From Lentisphaerota bacterium (GTDB taxonomy: Bacteria; Verrucomicrobiota; Kiritimatiellia; RFP12; UBA1067): a stretch of 9,966 nt of DNA. Numbering within the stretch: the first letter of the stretch is position 1; each line of letters starts with the position of its first letter. A program made the translations under genes and the position numbers. Below are positions 5,881 through 9,966 of the stretch, one piece after another. Under the pieces are notes generated by a model that saw only the letters and a program-made list of their open reading frames with translations, was not told where the DNA came from and did no database searches. Location: positions 1-9,966 of the forward strand of contig SUVZ01000113.1 of assembly GCA_015061765.1 (NCBI GenBank), read 5' to 3'.

Positions 5881-7326
5881 TCACCCCAACACTTTCACGA
5901 TGTCGGCGAGAAGCGCCGCGTTTGACTTATCAAGTTTCGCCATTTCAGACGCAATCTCCTTGGGACTGCGCATCACCTTCTCGTCTTTTACATTTGGGTT
6001 CCTGACCGTCAAATCGTACGTTTCAGGATCGAGATCGGCAACATTAACCGTCCACGAATTCGCGCTGTCGGCCTTCTTTTTGAACAGCTTTCGAAATTCC
6101 GCAAGATCGTCTTCATTAAGCGGACTCGTTTTGCCGAGGGTTCTATCGAGATTGAGCTGATAAAACCAAGTTTTTTTCGTGGGTCTGCCCTTCTCAAAGA
6201 AAAGAACCACCGTCTTCACGCCGGCCATAAACACCTTCTGCGGAAGATCGAGAACGGCATAAAGGTTGCAGTCAGATAAGAGCATCTTGCGGAGCGCCGC
6301 CGCATCGCCGTTCGAAAGAAACGTATTCTTAATGACAATACCAGCGCGTCCACCGGTCTTAAGCATACGGATAAAATGCTCAAGGAACATATACGCCGTC
6401 TCGCCCGTCTTGATGGTGAAATTCTCTTTAATTTCGCCGCGCTCCGAGTTCGAGCCGAACGGCGGATTGGCAAGTACAAGATCAACCTGTTGAGACGGCT
6501 GAATATTGGCGAGGTTTTCCGCGAGCGTATTCGTAAGCAGAATATTTGGAGTCTCAACGCCGTGAAGAATCATATTCATCGTACCGATGATGAACGGCAA
6601 AGCCTTCTTTTCTTTACCGAAAAGCATCTTCTTCTGCAGCGTCTCACGCTCTCGCGCCGTTTTGCACAGTTTTATGAGATACTGAAACGCTTCACAGAGA
6701 AACCCCGCCGAACCGCATGCGCCGTCATAGATTTTCTCGCCGATTTTCGGCTCCAAAACTTCAATCATCGAACGGATAAGCGGACGTGGCGTATAGTACT
6801 CGCCTCCGTTGCGCCCTGCGTTACCCATACGGCTGATGCGGATTTCATAGAGCGAACTCATCTCATGCTGATCTTCGCTCGACTGAAAGCGCAGATTATC
6901 GACTTCATCGAATACGTCGCGCATCACATAGCCGCTCGTCAACTTGCATTGAATACCGCTGAAGATTTCACCGATTTTGTACTGAATCGTATCAGGCGAA
7001 GTCTCCGATGACTTGAACGAGCGCAAATACGGGAAAAGTTTGTCACGAACAAATTCAAGAAGATCATCGCCCGTCTTAGTCTTGGCAAGATCCTTTTCGC
7101 CGTTCTTCTTCGGAACAGCCCATGTACTCCAGCGGAATTTTCTTTCAATAATTGGGGAATATTTGCGTCCGTCAAGTTCCGCCGCATCTTCACGGCTCTT
7201 TTCAAGGTCATCAAGATACTTCAAGAAGAGAATCCAGCTCGACTGCTCCACATAATCAAGCTCACTCCCGCAACCCGAATCTTTCCAAAGGTTGTCATCG
7301 ATGCGCTTGTAAATCTGATCGTACAT
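5881..7326 (-). CDS. hsdM: Type I restriction-modification DNA N6-adenine methyltransferase subunit M
   Basis: The 481-residue product starts MYDQIYKRIDDNLW and has the HsdM N-terminal helical domain (SELDYVEQSSWILFLKYLDDLE, residues 21-42), then GNAGRNGGEYYTPRPLI (169-185), AdoMet motif I YDGACGSAGF (200-209) and catalytic motif IV LANPPFG (285-291). It methylates adenine in the target chosen by HsdS; the M2S complex is a methyltransferase without HsdR. I chose ATG 7326 because AAGAGG lies nine bases upstream and the reading fits the usual HsdM start; in-frame ATG 7368 or TTG 7377 would add 14-17 residues. Length is normal and no damage is seen. A candidate promoter is near 7442-7470. Confidence 0.94.
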   Translation of the reverse strand: MYDQIYKRIDDNLWKDSGCGSELDYVEQSSWILFLKYLDDLEKSREDAAELDGRKYSPIIERKFRWSTWAVPKKNGEKDLAKTKTGDDLLEFVRDKLFPYLRSFKSSETSPDTIQYKIGEIFSGIQCKLTSGYVMRDVFDEVDNLRFQSSEDQHEMSSLYEIRISRMGNAGRNGGEYYTPRPLIRSMIEVLEPKIGEKIYDGACGSAGFLCEAFQYLIKLCKTARERETLQKKMLFGKEKKALPFIIGTMNMILHGVETPNILLTNTLAENLANIQPSQQVDLVLANPPFGSNSERGEIKENFTIKTGETAYMFLEHFIRMLKTGGRAGIVIKNTFLSNGDAAALRKMLLSDCNLYAVLDLPQKVFMAGVKTVVLFFEKGRPTKKTWFYQLNLDRTLGKTSPLNEDDLAEFRKLFKKKADSANSWTVNVADLDPETYDLTVRNPNVKDEKVMRSPKEIASEMAKLDKSNAALLADIVKVLG

Positions 7327-7387
7327 TTTTATGAACCTCTTGCCCGCTTCTCCCAAAGCTCGCCACATCGCGGACAAAAGAAAACGT

Positions 7388-7425
7388 GGCGCGCCTCAAA
7401 ACTATGTTTTAAACGAGGCATCGCC
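7388..7425 (-). promoter_or_regulatory. Hairpin in the hsdM leader
   Basis: Stem segments GGCG (7388-7391) with CGCC (7422-7425), and CCTC (7394-7397) with GAGG (7415-7418), close a loop that contains AAAAC-TAT-GTTTT. It lies between the candidate promoter and hsdM, so it would form in the 5' leader. A role in tuning methyltransferase expression is conjecture. Confidence 0.35.
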
Positions 7426-7441
7426 AAACGCCCTTTCAGAA

Positions 7442-7470
7442 ACTATAGTATGAGACACGCCACGTGTGAG
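7442..7470 (-). promoter_or_regulatory. Candidate hsdMS promoter with overlapping dyad
   Basis: On the minus strand, -10 TATAGT (7447-7442) follows -35 CTCACA (7470-7465) with a 17-bp spacer. The start would be near 7435, giving a leader of about 109 bases. A short dyad, ACACG and CGTGT around CCA (7455-7467), overlaps the -35 and spacer and could bind a regulator. No better promoter was found closer to hsdM. Confidence 0.4.
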
Positions 7471-7541
7471 TACACACGCAGCGCATCCTACATATCTCGC
7501 TTCTGAAATTGAAAAATTGGCGATTTTCGTTTAAAGCTCGA

Positions 7542-7557
7542 TACGCAAGATTGCGTA
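7542..7557. repeat. 16-bp palindrome, possible protein-binding site
   Basis: Arms TACGCAA and TTGCGTA surround GA. It lies about 70 bp upstream of the candidate hsdM -35 box. Two-base spacing is too tight for an RNA loop, so a DNA-binding site is more plausible than a hairpin. Confidence 0.35.
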
Positions 7558-7614
7558 CGTTGTTGCAGGTTAGGTTGCCCACCCCGCAACTCGTTCCTAT
7601 TGAGTCTTCACAAT

Positions 7615-7769
7615 TTCTACACGTTCTACACGATCTACACGGTTAAAAACTTTCCGTGTCATTCAGTGTATTCCGTGGTTACTCACCCCTGGAACCACCT
7701 GCGCGAACGCTGGCGCGCCCTTCGGGTTCGGCTTCGCCGAATCTTCCCTCCGAAGCAAAGCTTCTTCGG
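7615..7769. repeat. Non-coding stretch with tandem 9-mers and GC-rich hairpins
   Basis: TTCTACACG occurs twice in tandem and then once as ATCTACACG (about 7615-7641). Downstream are a hairpin TTCGGC/GCCGAA with a TTC loop (7727-7741) and another, CCGAAG/CTTCGG, around eight bases (7750-7769). I see no credible gene between 7327 and 8311; open frames here are short and lack family motifs. Confidence 0.5.
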
Positions 7770-7931
7770 CGCATTTCACCATTTCTGCACGCGACTGGTC
7801 TATGTAAGTTTCAATAATGCTCTACAATTCTCCTCTTTCTCTTAACAGCGCAATTATACCACTTTACCTTTCAACTTACCGCTAAAAAATGCAAAATATA
7901 AAACATTTCATTACCGCATCTATAGCATCGC

Positions 7932-7986
7932 AAGTCATAGGACTTACGGTCACCTGACCCTTGCACCGAAGGTCACTTGACCTTCG
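7932..7986. repeat. Three short palindromes in a row
   Basis: AAGTC-ATAG-GACTT (7932-7945), GGTCACCTGACC (7948-7959), and CGAAGGTCA/TGACCTTCG with a CT centre (7967-7986). The core GGTCAC(C/T)TGACC occurs twice, 23 bp apart. No T run follows on either strand, so they do not look like terminators. Confidence 0.6.
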
Positions 7987-8014
7987 AAAACGACCTTTAC
8001 CAAGCGCCTTGAAG

Positions 8015-8065
8015 CAAATCCAAGTTCACAAATGGTTGTGAAGTTGGATTGTGAACTTGGATTTG
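8015..8065. repeat. Perfect 17-bp inverted repeat with a competing third arm
   Basis: The left arm at 8015-8031 is the exact complement of the right arm at 8049-8065. The 17-base centre holds a near copy of the right arm, TTGTGAAGTTGGA (8036-8048), directly abutting it and differing at one base. The left arm can therefore pair with either copy: a tight hairpin with loop ATGG and one mismatch, or a longer one with perfect pairing. It lies about 250 bp past the serine hydrolase stop. Confidence 0.7.
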
Positions 8066-8119
8066 AGGTCTGCTATTTCTTCGACTTGTTGGCAGTTTTA
8101 CGCTTTTGACTTCTTTTTT

Positions 8120-8132
8120 GGGGACTGTCCCC
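8120..8132. repeat. GGGGAC-T-GTCCCC palindrome
   Basis: A 13-bp palindrome follows TTTTTT on the plus strand. Related sequence AAGGGTCTGTCCC occurs at the right end of the window (about 9939-9958) and inside the regulator gene (about 644-660). Such GGGGACnGTCCCC words are often dispersed in bacterial intergenic regions. Confidence 0.45.
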
Positions 8133-8311
8133 GCAAAACACAAACCGTTCCACATCGGCATCATCTCGCACGGACGAGTGATGTCAAAGAAGGGAACCTA
8201 CGCCTACTGCGCCGAGCACATCGGACACAAGGCAACCGCAAGAACGGCGGAGCCATCATCAATCCGAAAGCCGCCTGGAGTAGCTTCCTTGCGCCGCACA
8301 ACCTGTTTCGG
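8133..8311 (+). other. Possible decayed coding segment, unrecognised
   Basis: The frame through 8153-8280 reads HIGIISHGRVMSKKGTYAYC and on to AEHIGHKATARTAEPSS, with mostly G or C third positions, so it looks more gene-like than chance. It has no recognised start, ribosome-binding site or family, and it runs into the convergent serine hydrolase gene. It may be a fragment of a lost gene or mobile element. Confidence 0.2.
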
Positions 8312-9733
8312 TCATTTCTTTATCCGGCAGCAGAAACGGCCATGCCTGATTCCGCCAAGAAACTGCCAGACGACCGTAAGCGAACCGTCTTTCTCCTTCC
8401 GTCCGAAGGCGGCCATTTCATGCGTACCGTACAATGCGAACAGCGGCTCGACGTTTGAATCCGAAAATTTCCATTTTGTCTTTGCCCATCCACCGTCGCC
8501 GATCGCAAGTCGCTGTCCGGAGATATCGATCTCCCAGCCGTCGGCTTTTCTCTCTGCGGCTTGCCCGTTAAAGCCGGGGAACGGCTCCACCCGACTATCG
8601 TCAAACGGAAGCGCCAAACCTGCGCACTTGTTCCGCAATGAGGCGAGCCCAGTTTCATCGGCTTCGACAGGCGCATCCTTAAAGGCTGCCAGAAGGTGTT
8701 CCCAGATGAGATTCAATTCCTTCTGCATGTCGCCAAGTCCCGCGTTTACGGAGACAACGGCGTTCTCCTTGGGAAATACGACGGTAAGCTGTCCGCTGGC
8801 TCCGTCGGCACGATACGCCCCGTGGCGGCAGCACCAAAACTGGAAACCGTATCCCTGCGCCCAGTCGCTGCCGCTGCCGACTACCTCCGACTGCACCACG
8901 ATCGGACCGGACCAAGTATGGCGGCTTGTCGCAAGCATGATCCATTCACGGGAGAGGAGCTGTCTGCCGCCCCAGCGCCCTTCCTGAAGCAGAAACTGTC
9001 CGAATCTCGCAAGGTCGCGCGTTGTCATGTTCATGCCCCATCCGCCGCAGGCTATGCCGACAGGCGATGTCGTCGACCAAGGGCTTTCCATCCCCAACGG
9101 TTTGAAGAGCTTTTCGCCGAGATAGTCCATGAGCTTCATGCCACTTTTTCTCTCGACGATGGCGGCCAGCATATGGGTTGCGCAGGAATCATACTTGAAT
9201 GCGGTTCCCGGAGGAGTTTCAACGTCGTTGTGCAGAAACGCCTTCACCCAGTCGCCGTCTTTCGACTTTTTTTCCGCATCGGTGAACGATGCGCCGACAT
9301 TCATCGTCAGAAGATCGCGCACCCGCATCTGACGGAGATTCTCAGACATTGCGGCAGGCAGTTTCTCCGGAAATATCGACACGACCCGATCATCCAGATC
9401 AAGGTGCCCCTCGTCAACCAGGAAACCGATCGCCGTGGAGGTGAAGCTCTTCGAATGCGAATACAGCATATGCGGCTTTTCAAGCGTGTTTTGCGGAGCC
9501 CATGTACCCTCTGCGATAGTCTTTCCATGGCGGACGATCACAAAACCGTGGAGAAAACCTTTAAGCGATCCGTCGGCGGAGGCCTGCTCGCACGCTTCAA
9601 TCCACTTTTGTATCGCCCTTGAAGAGACGCCCTGAGATTCGGGCGTTGCAGAATCCATTTCCGCGCCACCCGCTCCGCCAATGGAAGCGAGCGCCATTCC
9701 GACCGTCAACAAAGATACGAAACGAATCCTCAT
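8312..9733 (-). CDS. Secreted serine hydrolase of the beta-lactamase/penicillin-binding fold (COG1680)
   Basis: The 473-residue protein starts at ATG 9733, chosen because AAGGAG lies eight bases upstream and MRIRFVSLLTVGMALASIGG is a signal peptide with likely cleavage after AGGA (residue ~24). An earlier in-frame start would bury the signal. The catalytic SxxK is S92-H-S-K95. The second motif is Y181-D-S rather than the Y-S-N of class C enzymes, and the third region reads DGASGQ (310-315). These changes fit the wider esterase/peptidase relatives better than a true antibiotic hydrolase. DRVVSIFPE and VRDLLTMNVG are typical of the family. The last ~110 residues form an extra domain ending RHGRFCCRIKK. 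The substrate is unknown. The gene stands alone; hsdM begins nearly 1 kb downstream. Confidence 0.88.
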   Translation of the reverse strand: MRIRFVSLLTVGMALASIGGAGGAEMDSATPESQGVSSRAIQKWIEACEQASADGSLKGFLHGFVIVRHGKTIAEGTWAPQNTLEKPHMLYSHSKSFTSTAIGFLVDEGHLDLDDRVVSIFPEKLPAAMSENLRQMRVRDLLTMNVGASFTDAEKKSKDGDWVKAFLHNDVETPPGTAFKYDSCATHMLAAIVERKSGMKLMDYLGEKLFKPLGMESPWSTTSPVGIACGGWGMNMTTRDLARFGQFLLQEGRWGGRQLLSREWIMLATSRHTWSGPIVVQSEVVGSGSDWAQGYGFQFWCCRHGAYRADGASGQLTVVFPKENAVVSVNAGLGDMQKELNLIWEHLLAAFKDAPVEADETGLASLRNKCAGLALPFDDSRVEPFPGFNGQAAERKADGWEIDISGQRLAIGDGGWAKTKWKFSDSNVEPLFALYGTHEMAAFGRKEKDGSLTVVWQFLGGIRHGRFCCRIKK

Positions 9734-9854
9734 ATGATCATCTCCTTGCACACAGCCCAAATCATTCCGGTCTTTGCACTGTAATGCGCTTGTTTCAATT
9801 CTCCACTTTATGACCTAACCATACGCGACCCGCACGTATAGTTTTTTGCATCGG

Positions 9855-9966
9855 TCACCTCCGCTGAACGCGGCGGTTGATTCTTGCAATGAAATCCTCA
9901 AGCTTTTCGCCCCCCTTCCACAACGGCAGGGTGACAGGTTCCAAGGGTCTGTCCCCATCGGAATCC
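9855..9966 (-). CDS. C-terminal tail of an unrecognised protein (cut by window edge)
   Basis: Thirty-six codons before a TGA at 9857-9855 read, at their end, PLWKGGEKLEDFIARINRRV followed by QRR. The amphipathic basic helix looks like a real protein end. No family is recognised from so little sequence. The 121 bp to the serine hydrolase start would hold that gene's promoter, which I could not place with confidence. Confidence 0.4.
   Translation of the reverse strand, partial: DSDGDRPLEPVTLPLWKGGEKLEDFIARINRRVQRR

Noticed and set aside
7327..7377. Upstream hsdM starts (TTG 7377, ATG 7368)
   Set aside because: ATG 7326 has AAGAGG nine bases upstream, and the HsdM-like reading starts there; the extension has no family similarity that I recognise.
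7615..7641. CRISPR array
   Set aside because: Only three adjacent 9-bp units without spacers; no array-like repeats occur anywhere in the window.
8120..8132. Terminator of the serine hydrolase gene
   Set aside because: In the minus-strand direction the palindrome is followed by A residues, not T, and its centre is a single base.
8696..9622. 308-residue plus-strand open frame
   Set aside because: It lies wholly antisense to the serine hydrolase, which has family motifs, a signal peptide and a good ribosome-binding site; the opposite frame has none.

Overview
The window reads as a chromosomal accessory segment of an uncultivated bacterium with roughly balanced GC content. A regulator with a GntR-type N-terminus and a LacI-type C-terminus, a secreted COG1680 serine hydrolase and abundant small palindromic repeats would fit the PVC group (Verrucomicrobiota, Kiritimatiellota or Lentisphaerota). 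That placement is inference from gene style only. Almost all genes lie on the minus strand.

Layout, left to right. (1) 1-929: a GntR/LacI-type regulator running off the left edge, with a near-leaderless promoter and a 29-bp dyad upstream. (2) About 1150-1760: remains of an IS110-family element. A run of hairpins in the position of a bridge RNA is followed by an internally deleted, frameshifted transposase and a GC-rich palindromic repeat. (3) 1664-7326: a type I restriction-modification locus in the order hsdM, hsdS, hsdR (minus strand). hsdM and hsdS look intact. hsdR is broken in two ways: a 5-bp tandem duplication (TAATT twice) at the helicase DECH box shifts the frame, and its 3' end runs into the palindromic repeat and IS110 debris. 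(4) 4138-4755: a compact RelB/DinJ-like antitoxin and YoeB-like toxin pair on the opposite strand, between hsdS and hsdR. (5) 7327-8311: a long gene-poor stretch with a probable hsdM promoter and many inverted repeats, including a perfect 17-bp one. (6) 8312-9733: a secreted beta-lactamase-fold serine hydrolase. (7) 9855-9966: the C-terminal tail of an unrecognised gene.

The most striking signal is the toxin-antitoxin junction. The end of hsdS still carries ATGAACGAA, overlapping its own stop codon as ATGA, and the same nine bases open hsdR 627 bp away. This suggests that hsdS and hsdR once overlapped with translational coupling and that a 618-bp cassette, from just upstream of the toxin-antitoxin promoter to the toxin stop codon, was inserted exactly at that overlap with a 9-bp duplication. 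With hsdR frameshifted as well, the predicted present state is modification without restriction, alongside a resident toxin-antitoxin pair.
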